Of a stretch of 64,000 nucleotides of DNA, positions 9,395 to 19,745 are shown in pieces. Source of the DNA: Epiperipatus broadwayi. Its lineage: Eukaryota > Onychophora > Udeonychophora > Euonychophora > Peripatidae. Position 1 is the stretch's first letter. Each line of letters starts with the position of its first letter. The notes under the pieces are model-generated. The model was not told where the DNA came from and did no database searches. It saw nothing but the letters and a program-made list of their open reading frames with translations. The position numbers and the translations under genes are program-made. The stretch lies in assembly GCA_028023455.1 (NCBI GenBank), contig JAQFVV010000023.1:2159501-2223500 (forward strand), written 5' to 3'.

Positions 9395-9479
9395 TAAGTG
9401 GATATATATATATACATCAAATAAAGTTTTTGAAAAGAAAACAAGTGGTTTTAATTATAGAATTATATTGATAAAAGAA

Positions 9480-9720
9480 ATTTATTATATAAATATTCAT
9501 CATATAGTCTTTAATATACCTACATTAACATTCATTAACAATCTCTCTCCAAAACAAATTACATACATTCTAAGTCATGAAGATTAAAATAATAATAATA
9601 TATATGATTTAAATTATATTATCTGTAGAACTTTTTTTACTCCAGCTTTTCTTTTTTAAAGCAATTATATTATATAGTCTATATATAATAAATAAAAACA
9701 AATATTTTTTTTAATTAATA
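9480..9720. other. AT-rich spacer, no gene seen
   Basis: Low-complexity AT sequence lies between the Penelope palindrome and the next family 1 copy. It might hold the upstream part of the split hAT transposase, but I could not read any family residues in it. Confidence 0.5.
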
Positions 9721-9721
9721 A

Positions 9722-10025
9722 ACATCACATGATTATATAAGTTAATGAGCTTGGATTGAAAATATTATTGTTTTCAATTTAAAACTCATAGTTTTATAGT
9801 TGAGATAAAAGGTGGCTTCTGGAGGGTTGCATTAGATCCTGAGATCTAGGTGCAGTGCTCTCAGATCCAAGGCTTCTTACTGATGAAAGCCACAAGCTAG
9901 AAACTAGTTTGGGGATATTGGATGAGTAGGCACTAGATAGGGATTTTATGCACAAGCCTTTGGCATCCATTGATTACTCTGGCTTGCACTGAGTGGCAAT
10001 ACTGTATGGAGAATTTTGCCTGTTT
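9722..10025 (+). mobile_element. family 1 repeat, single copy
   Basis: The copy runs from the AACATCACATGATTATATAAG start to the GTATGGAGAATTTTGCC end and contains the hammerhead. It lacks the tRNA-like head present in the 50.2-kb copy. The sequence after about 10025 is unrelated. Confidence 0.7.
9865..9923 (+). ncRNA. hammerhead ribozyme motif, family 1, with compensatory stem II change
   Basis: The core reads CTGATGA, stem II AGC/GCT with loop CACAA, GAAAC, TA, GTT, then TGGGGATATTGGAT. Against the 6227 copy, the outer stem II pair has changed from G-C to A-U on both strands, which keeps the pairing. The cleavage base is U instead of C, which the hammerhead rule (A, C or U) allows. Confidence 0.65.
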
Positions 10026-10029
10026 TTAT

Positions 10030-11255
10030 TATTTCTAATCTAAAGTTCACTTACAGTCTTTAAGAATTCCAAGTATTTTTATCCTGGTTAAATCTTTTAG
10101 AATGTTTTTTTTTAAATAAAAAAAAAGATTGAAAACATTAGATACCTTAATTGGAACATCACAGAGAAGTAAGAAGACTAATTTCTGGTAGAACAATAAA
10201 AGATGAAGAAATTTTATCTTTTCAATCAATCCATTATCATGGTAAACTTTAAGAAAATCACATGGTTTTTTTTATTATTTTTAAAGATGCGAAGGGGATA
10301 ATTAATAATTTTCTAAGAAATGAAATTCGCTAGTTTTAGCCATTTGTTTACAGAGGAATTCAATTAATTTTAAAACTATATTTCAGATTTAAAATAACTT
10401 TACCTAAATATTTTAAAATGGTATTCTTTTATATTTAAATAAATCAGAGAAAGATAAACATTCATACATACATTTACACATTTAATTATTACATTAAAAG
10501 TTTGTCATTATTTAGCTTTGCCATTATGTTTACATTAATATAAATATTGCTTTAACTGATTCTAATTTAACTAATTTATCCACATACGTATATACATTAT
10601 TATGCATTTTATTAGTGTAGTGCCCTTTTTGTTTTGTTTTTTATGTGTGTGTATCTTTTAAAACTAAACAAAATTGCTACAAGAATTTCTAATGCTATAA
10701 AAATATGTGGAGACATCTTGGATTTTTTTTTTTAATTTTGTTTGCTATAATAAATTTAAGATATTATTTTTTAATAAGCCAATAAAAAATTTTGAAATTA
10801 TGTTTATTATTATTATTTTACAAATACCAAATGACCATCACAATAGATATATATAAATGGCATGTATCTTAATAAAAAGCAGACTTCCATTTCTGTATCA
10901 TCTAGCAACATGATTTAAAATATGCATCGTGTAAACCCAGCATAAGAAGACATAATTGAGAATATAACAAGAGAAAAGCAAACCGTGGAAAATTATAATT
11001 GACAAATCATATTTCAAGAAATGATTATTTATTTTAACATAGTTACATTTTCTTATTTTGTAGAAATAATGAATCAAGTCACAATAATTAGAAACAGAAC
11101 AAAAAGAAATGAATTCTTAATTCTGCACTGTTTCCATGCTTCTGTTGTATTGGCACCCTTATGTCTTGCTTGTAATCTTCTGTTGGGTCTGTTCATTATA
11201 CTACTAGACAAATATTACAGATTCAGGCTGAATTCTACCGATTCTTTTTCTTTAT
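10030..11255. other. AT-rich sequence, no gene seen
   Basis: Runs of A and T dominate. The open frames at 10047-10229 (minus) and 11021-11323 (plus) have no family features. The second overlaps the start of a family 2 repeat. Confidence 0.55.
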
Positions 11256-11257
11256 AT

Positions 11258-11640
11258 TTAAATGGACATATTAAGGTCCTATTTATGAGAGGTCAGAGTG
11301 ACTTAAAGTCAACATGGGTATGACAACAATATTGATATCAACAAGGGCTTTGATCATTCCATCATCAGATTTTCAATAATATGGATAGCTGAAGAATTGG
11401 ATGATGGAGAAGATAAAAACCTGTAGATTTGCTATCTTAATATAAACTGAGCAATGATTGTATGTATGTGTGGGAGATGATGATCTGAACCAACTGATGA
11501 GTACTGGTTCAGTACAAAAATGTTTATTAGAGCTCATTTATCTTTTTCACATTTATGTGGTCTAGGGTATTGGTTAAATAAGATGGAATGTATAGCTGAA
11601 GGGAGCTTGAAAGTCTGTGTTCAAATCCCTTCTAAAAATT
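11258..11640 (+). mobile_element. family 2 repeat, longest copy
   Basis: This is the fullest plus-strand copy. It has an upstream segment (gacttaaagtcaacatgg, caacaatattgatatcaac), a middle part (gatttgctatcttaatata), the hammerhead at 11490, and a tRNA-like tail. In the tail, TTGGTTAAATAAGATGG serves as the A-box part and GTGTTCAAATCCC as the B box ending near 11631. It codes for nothing. It lets the order of parts be read for the broken copies elsewhere. Confidence 0.7.
11490..11530 (+). ncRNA. hammerhead ribozyme motif, family 2 (GAAA decayed to AAAA)
   Basis: CCAA is followed by CTGATGA, then stem II GTACTG/CAGTAC, a perfect six pairs with loop GTT, and AAAA in place of GAAA. The G to A change fits decay of a CpG in an ancestral ACGAAA. 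The closing strand of stem I is TTAG instead of TTGG. It should be inactive now. Confidence 0.6.
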
Positions 11641-11644
11641 TTAT

Positions 11645-13890
11645 TTCACATTTAATTCACTTTAAATTAAAATTTCTTAAGGTTTATAAGGATATCACAT
11701 GCTAAATCTGAAGTGTGAACGTTGATAGAGTTACAAAGAAAAGCGGTATTTTTTTTTACAAGCGAAATATTTACAAATAGTTGTTTGAGTGTTTTTTTAA
11801 TTTTTGGAGGAGCAGAAGGCAGTGTAGATGTAATAAAACAATAATATTTGTGCACAAATTTGATTGGCACAATATTCTTAAGTAGGAATCACTTCAGGAA
11901 CCTTTAGCTCTTGAGTCCACCACTTTATCTTTGGACTAATTGATAGATAATATTTAAATAGCCTAAAAAATAATTCTTTTCCTTGTTTCCCATTAACTAA
12001 TGCTAGTTAGATAGCATTTGTTGATCAATATTAGATTATTATCTTTGTGTTAGTTTTAGGCCATCTGTATGAAAGAAAATCCTAAGCATGATTGGAAATT
12101 AGAAAAAAATATTTAAGTTCTTAGTTGGAATTTGAATTCAGGTCATAGTTGTGTGCATGTGTACATATATATTTTATAAAAATTTCTCATATCAGACTTT
12201 TTATTATTTTTAAAGTGAATATCTTGTAATAATTGGAGGGGGGAGGAGCAGATTCAGGTCATAGTATTGTCAAAATAAAATTGAGTCAGACTTTTGTCTG
12301 GATTTTAAAAAATCATATAAATGACTTACTTGTAGTTTGAAAAACAAGTAAGTATTATGAAGGAAATGACACTATTTCCCATTATAAATGAGTTTTGTCC
12401 AACAAAATGCATCTTTGTTTTATCTCATGAATATTTGTTTTTGTTTTTTGTTTTTTTAAATTATGTGGATTCTTACATGTGATTGACAACTATGACTGGA
12501 GATTTTATAAAATTTCTGATTGTGTCAAAATGTCTGTTTTATTCAAAAGCAAAATTGCTTTGATATTTAGTCAAGATGAAAATTCTGAATCTGTTTTAGT
12601 AATCACATTTAGTCCGACAGAATGCTGACTTGTTTATTTTTTTGAAAGTGATATTACTGATAGTACATTTATTTATTTATTTTTTGAAAAATAACTATTA
12701 CAAGCAAAATAATTTGTTGGAATTGCAAGATCTCATGGCTTCAAAATATGAATTTTTCATTTCTAACGAAAATCAAACTCATATTCTGAAATGGATTTAT
12801 AATTCAGAAATGTCATTGATAAACATATAAAAAAGACAAAATAATCAAAAATTTATTTTAAAAAAGTAAGTTAAAGGTAGCCCATGAGTGCTGCGGTATT
12901 TGTAAAAGTTGAACCTTTAAATCCATGAGCTCAGGATGTATAGGAATAGACATCCTCCAGCTGCATTGATGGCTATATCTTATTACAATCATGTTTTTTA
13001 TTTTACAGTTAGTACTTTGACCCTCATTTGATCAACTCAGATTAAACTGGACCATTACTCTCCAACTTTTTATTTATCCATTTACTGATTAATAATTGGA
13101 TGATAATGCTTTGATCCATCTTTTTTTTTTTTTTTAAAAAAAAATCTTAAGATTATTTGGAATCTGCAAAAAAAATTTCAAGTTTTACTCAGATTTGAAT
13201 TCAGTTCAGGGAAATGGTTAGCATATGTGCTGTTTTGTTACGAGTTTAATTTTGTACAAGGGGGAAAAAATACCACTATCAGATAGATTATAAAAGTGAA
13301 TAAAACCACAGTTTATCTTGTATAACCGTGATATCAATTTAAATGAAAGATAAAGAAATTTTAAATTTCTAGAAAATGCTGTGGATTGCAGCAGATAAAT
13401 TAAAAAAACTATATTTTATTGCATTAAAACTTTTATGAAGAATTACAAATGCTTCAAAAATATGATCTCATAATCTAATTTGAAAAAAAAAAATTATGTG
13501 AGATGAAAAAAATGCAAGAAACTGTGCACTAATTAAATTGTATAACTGGGATTGATTAAATATTTAGATCAATCCCTTGATTTCTTTTGATATAAATTGT
13601 GAAGTATATAAATTATTTTATAATACTCATGTCAAAGAAATAAAAGTAAATCAAAAAATGTTTGTGGTGCTATTACATTAATTAAAGTAACATTCTGTTT
13701 TTCCAACTTAACCTCAATGTGTAATTTTTCCTCTTGGTTTAGTGTTGTTGTTGTGTTTCTTTTTTATAAATATTTATAGTATTTGTACTTCTTTGTATCT
13801 TAAATGTAATATTGTAAGACAAATGTATAGTGATAAAATCTGAATTTATATAGAGAGAACTGATTATAATTATATGATTTAAATTACTAG
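11645..13890. other. AT-rich sequence with SINE-like traces, no gene seen
   Basis: No coding frame is credible; the 12630-12830 and 11667-11870 frames look like chance. Around 13020-13110 there is a stretch like the body of SINE family T (gaccctcatttgatcaact, ccatttactgattaat). A degraded tRNA-like piece is possible at 13200-13245 (ttcaggg, aatggttagcatatg). Confidence 0.45.
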
Positions 13891-13894
13891 AGGT

Positions 13895-14395
13895 GAGCTA
13901 TCTAAATCATCTGTTGACAATCGGTGATCCGTGACATAATTTTAATGGTCCACAAAGAAATTCAGATATTATTTAAATTCGCTAAGCTCATTTAATAAAA
14001 TTTTTAATAAAAAATACATTTTGTTTAAGCTGTAGTATTAGTAAGAACATCATATTGCTAATTGATTTGTTACAAAATATTACTGTGACTTACAAAACAT
14101 CTACCTCAAAAATGTTTAATTAACTCCTACTGGGTCAGTGGCATAGAAAAAGTAACAAAATAAGAATACTGAATTCTATACAATTGACTAGGCATCAAAT
14201 TTAACTACAGTGCATGCTTGGTCATTGGGTGAACTAAAACTCAAAAATTTTATTAAGAATTTTGAAAGAAAACATCTATAAAAATTATTAAAGAATAGAA
14301 TACTATTTGTTATTAATCTTAAATAATTTTTGTAGAAACGAATTAGAAAATTACACATATAAAACATAACAAATATGTATTTATACATTCATTTA
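13895..14395. other. possible hAT end remnant and AT-rich DNA
   Basis: At 13910-13965 the phrases caatcggtgatccgtgac and aatggtccacaaag resemble subterminal sequence of hAT elements. With the TIR-like words at 15307-15366 they may mark one old non-autonomous hAT later invaded by the family 1 dimer. The two ends do not match each other well, so this is weak. Confidence 0.25.
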
Positions 14396-14566
14396 TTTTT
14401 ATGAAATAAACCACTAAACATCACATGATCACTGTCTCTTATACTAGCACATAATTGTTATTAAACAAGGCAAAACTCTCCATACAGCAGTGCCACCCTG
14501 TGCCAACCAGAGTAATCAATGGATGCGAGAAGGCTTGTGCATAAAATCCCTATCTAGTGCCTACTC

Positions 14567-14625
14567 ATCCAATATCCCCAGACTAGTCTCTGGCTTGTGG
14601 CCTTCATCAGTGATGAGCCTTGGAT
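14567..14625 (-). ncRNA. hammerhead ribozyme motif, family 1 (GAAA to GAGA)
   Basis: The minus strand keeps CUGAUGA, stem II GGC/GCC with loop CACAA, GUC and both parts of stem I. The catalytic GAAA reads GAGA, so this copy is probably inactive. Confidence 0.65.
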
Positions 14626-15004
14626 CTGAGAGCACTGCACCTAGGTCTTAGGATCTAATGCAACCCTTCAGCAACCACCTTTTATCTCTACGTAACTACA
14701 AAACTATGAGAATGATATTGAAAACACAATAATATTTTCAATCTAAGCTCAATAGCTTATATAGTCATATAGGTCAGCACCCATACATTTTGGTGTCTTT
14801 GGCTCTTTAACAGCCATAGCCACCACTATCCTATTAGGCAAGATTGGTGTTAAATCACTAAACATCACATGATTATTATCTCTTATACTAGCACATAATT
14901 GTTATTAAACAAGGCAAAACTCTCCATACAGCAGTGCCACTCTGTGCCAACCAGAGTGCTGGAGGATTGCATTAGATCCTAAGATCTATGTGCAGTGCTC
15001 TCAT

Positions 15005-15063
15005 ATCCAAGGCTCCTCACTGATGAAGGCCTTAAGCCAGAAACTAGTCTGGGGATATTGGAT
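15005..15063 (+). ncRNA. hammerhead ribozyme motif, family 1, intact core
   Basis: Every core base is present: CTGATGA, stem II GGC/GCC with loop CTTAA, GAAAC, loop TA, GTC. Stem I pairs through TCCTCA/TGGGGA and ATCCAA/TTGGAT. Together with 6227 it is the best candidate for an active ribozyme in the window. Confidence 0.75.
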
Positions 15064-15306
15064 GAGTAGGCACTAGATAGGAATTTTATGCACAAGTCTT
15101 CTGGCATCCATTGATTACTCGGGTTGGCACAGAGTGGCATTGCTGTATGGAGAGTTTTGCCTTGTTTTATGAAATAAAATGAACATTTTAACAAAAAACA
15201 AAATAAAACAATTTTTTAACAAATTATAAAACATATAAATATTAATATATACATCATACTCAATATTCATATTAATTTGTACCCTTAAAAAATATGTTAG
15301 TGGTCT

Positions 15307-15366
15307 GCAATATCTAAAAGGTTGTCGACCGCTGCTGCAATATCTAAAAGGTTGCCCACCGCTGAT
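15307..15366 (-). repeat. 30-bp tandem duplication resembling a hAT terminal repeat
   Basis: Two tandem copies of a 30-base unit (GCAATATCTAAAAGGTTG, then cgaccgctgct or cccaccgctga) lie at 15307 and 15337. On the minus strand each starts CAGCGGT..CAACCTTTTAG, the look of a hAT terminal repeat (CAGTGGT..CAACC). A duplicated TIR or a composite end is likely. Confidence 0.45.
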
Positions 15367-15369
15367 ATA

Positions 15370-16405
15370 AATTATAAATTTAATTTTTAAAAAATCTAAT
15401 CACTAAATCATACTCATTAAAGTAATTTATGAACAAAACTATAACTCTTTGTTTTATAAATTCTTATGCTTTTTTTTTTAAAAAAAAACTATAGATTTTA
15501 TTTTTATTGTAATAAAATTAAGTTTAAGAATTTAAAGATGAACTATGAATCATTACTATGGGCGCTTTGGAAAAATAAATAATTGGAATAATCAAATATA
15601 AATGATAAATATTGAATTTATATGAAACAAAGGGTTATTTTCATAAAATTGTTGATATTGTTATATTATAACAAATAATTAATTTAGGAATTATTTTGTT
15701 AAGAAAAAAAAACCTCAGTTAACATTTTCAATGCATTGCAAAAATTGGAACACTTATCAAACTATTTTTAAATGTTATTTTAACAGCTTTTGAAATTGGA
15801 TTGGATAGATCAAAATGCTAATTTGTCAAAATTAAGTCATGAATATTTTATTCTTAACTTATAGGATTTTAATAACTGTGAAACATATATAATATTTAAA
15901 AATTTCAAAGTATTAATTTCATAAAATTATTACATCATCACCGCACAGAATGTTTTAATTTCTCCTGGTTTCTTTTTACATTGTTCAATCAACTTTTAGT
16001 AAGATAAAAAAATTAAAAGAATTAGAGAGTGAGAGGTATTTATTAATTCTAGTGCATTTTCTATTGCAATAATACAAATTTTAAATAATTTGTACTTTGT
16101 AAAGCATTTCAAACATTACATGATCATTCAAAGAATTTATCTTTTGATTTTTCACAACAATAAAGAATTTTTTTTAATTTTTTATGTAAAGTTCTTTTCC
16201 CAAAGGCAAGTAAAATAACTAGGCAATATGGTATTCTTGATCATTATCAGTGATAATTTGCCAACTTTTAACAGTTTATTTTAACATTAGAGCAACATTA
16301 TATGGTTAATATGCCATTACATTAAATGGAAATGATTATTTGAATTTTGTATGGAAAATTGGCGTTTTTAGTTACAGCTTATTAAACAGTTTAAATGTTC
16401 TTTTG
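15370..16405. other. AT-rich sequence, no gene seen
   Basis: No credible frame, tRNA or repeat boundary is visible. The sequence is dominated by A and T runs. Confidence 0.55.
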
Positions 16406-16411
16406 CTCTCT

Positions 16412-16482
16412 ATAGTTTGGTGCAGTGATAGAGTATCAGAGCATAAGGTCCTTGGATCAATTTTAAATCTAGCACTCAAATT
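16412..16482 (+). mobile_element. tRNA-like SINE head, family Q, decayed
   Basis: AGTTTGGTGCAGTGATAGAG gives an A-box-like start and TTGGATCAATTTTAAATCT the remains of the anticodon and B-box part. It is the first of five related segments between 16.4 and 18.7 kb. Confidence 0.45.
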
Positions 16483-17059
16483 CTTGCGAATTCTTGAGCA
16501 ATAATGCTGTCCTAAGTGAATATATCTCAAACATTTTTAAAATGGTTAATTGTAAGCTAGCTTCAAACAATGTATTTCTCGCCAGCCACTGGTCTTGAAT
16601 TTAGGATGAAGTAGCATGACTAATAAATTCTTTTAACTAATCCTATTATCAGTCTAAAATTAAAGCAGCCAATTTTATTGTCAAACAGTCATAGTAGACC
16701 CACCTATTGTCACATTGTTATCTGTGTTTAGTAATTAAATAACACTACAAACCTAGAATATTCATGATTAGTTTATTTTAATTATTGCCACCATAAGTAA
16801 TATTGGTAATTATGGGCAATGATGCTCACTGCTGTAGTTGATTAACAAAATAATAATTAAAGTGAACCCAATACCTACTGATCATTGTAAAATGGTAAAC
16901 TATTGGCAAAAATGGTATGAACTACTCTTATGGATGCAAACATAGCAACTTGTGTTGCAGTCCAAAATGGTTCAATATAACAAATGCTTACAATTTATTT
17001 TTGTTCTTAAATAAATGTTTATTTCTTATTGATTAGTTGTTGTTTTTTTTTAGTCATTG

Positions 17060-17140
17060 ATATGTCCTCTTACATGTTCTGATGATAATAAATTATCCAA
17101 AAAAAATTTATGTGTCATTGTCTTATTTTCAATTATTTGT
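17060..17140. other. short AT-rich spacer before the tRNA-like pair
   Basis: The 17057-17356 open frame only spans the tRNA-like copies and is not a gene. I see nothing functional in the spacer. Confidence 0.4.
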
Positions 17141-17151
17141 AAGTTCTGTGC

Positions 17152-17226
17152 AGTTTGGTATAGTGGTAGAGCATCCGACTTGATATCAGGGTGCCCCAGG
17201 ATTGATTCTGGCAGTCAAACTTATGA
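17152..17226 (+). mobile_element. tRNA-like SINE head, family Q, copy 2
   Basis: AGTTTGGTATAGTGGTAGAGC matches the A box closely and CAGGATTGATTCTGG the B box, about 40 bases apart. The final TCAAACTT can pair with the starting AGTTTGG. This is tRNA-sized and ordered, but the anticodon loop (CTTGATATC) is not canonical. Confidence 0.6.
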
Positions 17227-17265
17227 ATTCGTGACCCATAAAATCATTAGTCACTTTTTCTCTGT

Positions 17266-17342
17266 ACACTTTGGCACAATTAGTAGAGCGTCTGACTTTG
17301 GATCAGGGGTCCCAGGATCGATTCTGGCATTCAAACTTCTTA
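17266..17342 (+). mobile_element. tRNA-like SINE head, family Q, copy 3
   Basis: This copy has CTTTGGCACAATTAGTAGAGC, an anticodon arm CTGACTTTGGATCAG and a B box CAGGATCGATTCTGG. The anticodon arm resembles that of tRNA-Gln (TTG in the loop). It follows copy 2 by about 40 bases, so the two form a near-tandem pair. Confidence 0.6.
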
Positions 17343-17631
17343 TGAAGTCCGAGTAATAAAGCCTTTAGCATTAAAATTATTTATAATAACATAACTAAAT
17401 TTAGGAAATATTGCTTTTAATTTATATTTTAAAAACGGTCCCGTGAAATCTGCAAAAATCATTGTAGATTTACTAATGACGATCCATTGTGGGTCCGTGG
17501 GAGGGGGGGTGTAAGAGAGCGCGAGGAAAAGAGATGAGAGATGTGTCACTAAATCTTACCTAATTTATTTCTATTTTCATATGTAATGTTTTAGTGTAAT
17601 ATTGCATTTTTAAAAATATAAATACTATTTT

Positions 17632-17690
17632 TTAGACAATGGTAGAGTGTCAGAGTTTGGAACTAAAGTTCCTTAGATCGATTCGATTTT
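17632..17690 (+). mobile_element. tRNA-like SINE head, family Q, copy 4 (fragment)
   Basis: GACAATGGTAGAGTGTCAGAG and TTAGATCGATTCGATT keep the A- and B-box remnants. The 5' end is missing and a T run follows, which would resemble a Pol III stop. Confidence 0.45.
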
Positions 17691-18605
17691 TTTTTTAAAA
17701 AGAAAATCGGATATTTTTTTGTGTAATATAATTTTGAAAGCCATAATATTAAACATTTTAAATTTATTTTCGTAATAAAAATATAATATTATATATATAA
17801 AGGATTTTTTAAAATAAAAATAAAAATTCAAAGACTATAATGCAACAATTAATTAAGTTTCATTTGTGAAGTGGTTTTAGGTATCTTCTAAAGTTCACGC
17901 TTTTGCTAAAGGTAGAGGGAGGGATTTCCGTTCGTATTTGTTTATCTGTTTCTCTTTTCTGTACTATTTTCATCATTTTTCATTTAAAGATCAACAATTG
18001 ACACCGGCTGACTAACTTTTTCGACATGGTCAAGACTTTTCAATTCCCCTACAGTTATATATTTACAACAATGACCGTAATCCCCTCTCTCTTTTTATAG
18101 ACCTCTTATTTTCTAGTATTCAGAGGTCATTTATTTGTTGGACAGCAGTATTAGAGGTGGTCCGGATGGAAAATACTATATGGGTCAGAGAGTTGATTGT
18201 TTGACAGAAAGTGGACATTAGAAGATTTGTATTAAAAGAAAAAATGTTTTAGAAAGTCTTTTAGTAAATGATAATTTAGTTGCACAATGTATATAATATA
18301 TATACCGTACATGATTGCAGAAAAGTTTTCGCACACATGAATACTAGAAAATTTGTTCGAACTTGGCCATATTTCTAATATAATAATATAGCTGTTTTTA
18401 AAAATATAAGATAGAGATATCTGCTCAAATGAAGCTTTAGTGCCAAAGCGTCGATTCAGGAATTATTATCTTTCTGATGAGAATACGACATATATAAGAA
18501 GTAATGCTTTTGTTACAGCTGATGTCTGTTATTTTAATGTATTCGATTCAAAAACAGGTCTGAATAATTAAGCAATAGTACTATGATCAAGAAATAACAG
18601 TTATC

Positions 18606-18680
18606 TGCAATTTGGTGCAATAGTAAAGAATGTATTCTAAAGCTACAAATTCCTGAATTGTAAAACTGTCATTTCGGCAA
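18606..18680 (+). mobile_element. tRNA-like SINE head, family Q, copy 5 (decayed)
   Basis: CAATTTGGTGCAATAGTAAAG aligns with the A-box side of the other copies. The B-box side is badly altered. It marks the right edge of the cluster. Confidence 0.35.
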
Positions 18681-18689
18681 ATGTCACAT

Positions 18690-19195
18690 AATCTTCTAGT
18701 TTCAAATAACAACTTTATTCACACTAAGAAGATACATATGGATATCATTTAATCTCTTTCTTATTATAGGTTACATGCTTACAATGTACAGTGGCTCTAC
18801 AATGAAAACAATAAATAAGAAAACTAATGGTAAAAAATATAAAAAAATTACATAAAAATAAGCTACTTAGGAATTATTTGGGTCAAATTTTTTGACCACC
18901 AAGTTCAGAGTTTTAACAATAAATAACAATTAAATGGAAAGGGCTAGATTATATTAATGTGACAACTTTTAGACTCTGCATACGAGTCATTATGTCCAGT
19001 TTGTTAATTTTGCCATGACAGTACTATAAGTACCTAAGTGTTTTAAGCATCTATCTACTTAGTCAGTTATTATTTTGGTGGTTGTTTGCTTTGATATTTA
19101 AATTTTAGAACTCCATTTATAGATTTAAATGAATTTTCTTATCATTAAGGTGTTTAATTACTTTAATTCATATCAAAATAAACCATGCAATCTTT
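18690..19195. other. AT-rich sequence, no gene seen
   Basis: I see no coding frame, RNA gene or repeat edge between the tRNA-like cluster and the LTR element. Confidence 0.5.
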
Positions 19196-19199
19196 GTAG

Positions 19200-19745
19200 T
19201 GTTTATAATTGATTGTAATAAGCTCAGACTCATAAAAACACGATTAAATATTTATTAATTAAATCAATATACAAATACATATAAAATATATGTTATTTAT
19301 TATCTTGGCCTGATTCCATTGGTAAAGTAGGTAACTTTATCTACCACAGCTATATTGTGATAGCTCGCCTCGTGTGTAGATAGAGTGCTTCCAGATGCTC
19401 TCTGACAACTTGCTTCATATTGATTTAGGTTCTAGCAGCTTCCAGTTCTAACATGAACTTGTCTCACTACTTTAACCATATAGTGGCCAATGTTCATACT
19501 GCTATTTAGGTCTGACAGTAAATTGTTGTCTCACCTTATCTCCAACTGGACTGACAATTTATAGCCAGATCCTCTTTCATAATAAAAATAGTCGGATTCA
19601 CTAAGCATCATCACCCATTGGTCTGTAACTTCTATTGGATATATGTTAGCTATTCATATGTCTATTGATCTGTGGTGATGACTGCTCATTTCAATAAAGA
19701 TATGATGAAATCTGGATTAGTCTATTAATTGAAGATAAATTGAGA
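19200..19745 (-). repeat. 3' LTR of the Gypsy-type element
   Basis: It aligns with 21422-21968 through CGATTAAATATTTATTAATT, GACAGTAAATTGTTG, ACCTTATCTCCAACTGGACT, and CTAAGCATCATCACCCATTGG. Homology stops near the GAGAT at 19745. Edges are good to about 10 bases. Confidence 0.65.

Larger units (their letters stand above)
7222..9468. mobile_element. Penelope-like element palindrome, two 5'-truncated copies head to head
   Basis: Two copies of one Penelope-like retroelement face each other. The left copy is read on the minus strand (7222 to about 8457), the right copy on the plus strand (about 8458-9468). The arms are nearly identical over about 1 kb, out to the shared ends (atataattctataatt and its complement). 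The left copy extends about 200 bp further inward. Both lack the reverse transcriptase palm. Both keep the GIY-YIG endonuclease and the 3' untranslated end, which carries GATAGTCGAAACGTTGGAAA. Such inverted, truncated copies are a known habit of Penelope elements. Confidence 0.85.
14411..15164. mobile_element. family 1 inverted dimer with 14-bp target duplication
   Basis: The left arm (14411 to about 14962) is minus strand and 1.24 units long: ACTAAACATCACATGAT recurs at 14413 and 14857, a 444-bp period. The right arm (about 14963-15164) is plus strand. The flanks carry the exact 14-bp repeat TTTTATGAAATAAA at 14397-14410 and 15165-15178. The whole structure is therefore one insertion. The long arm ends in TTTAGTGG and the short arm in TTTTGCCTTG, the same asymmetry as the dimer at 5562. 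Confidence 0.85.
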
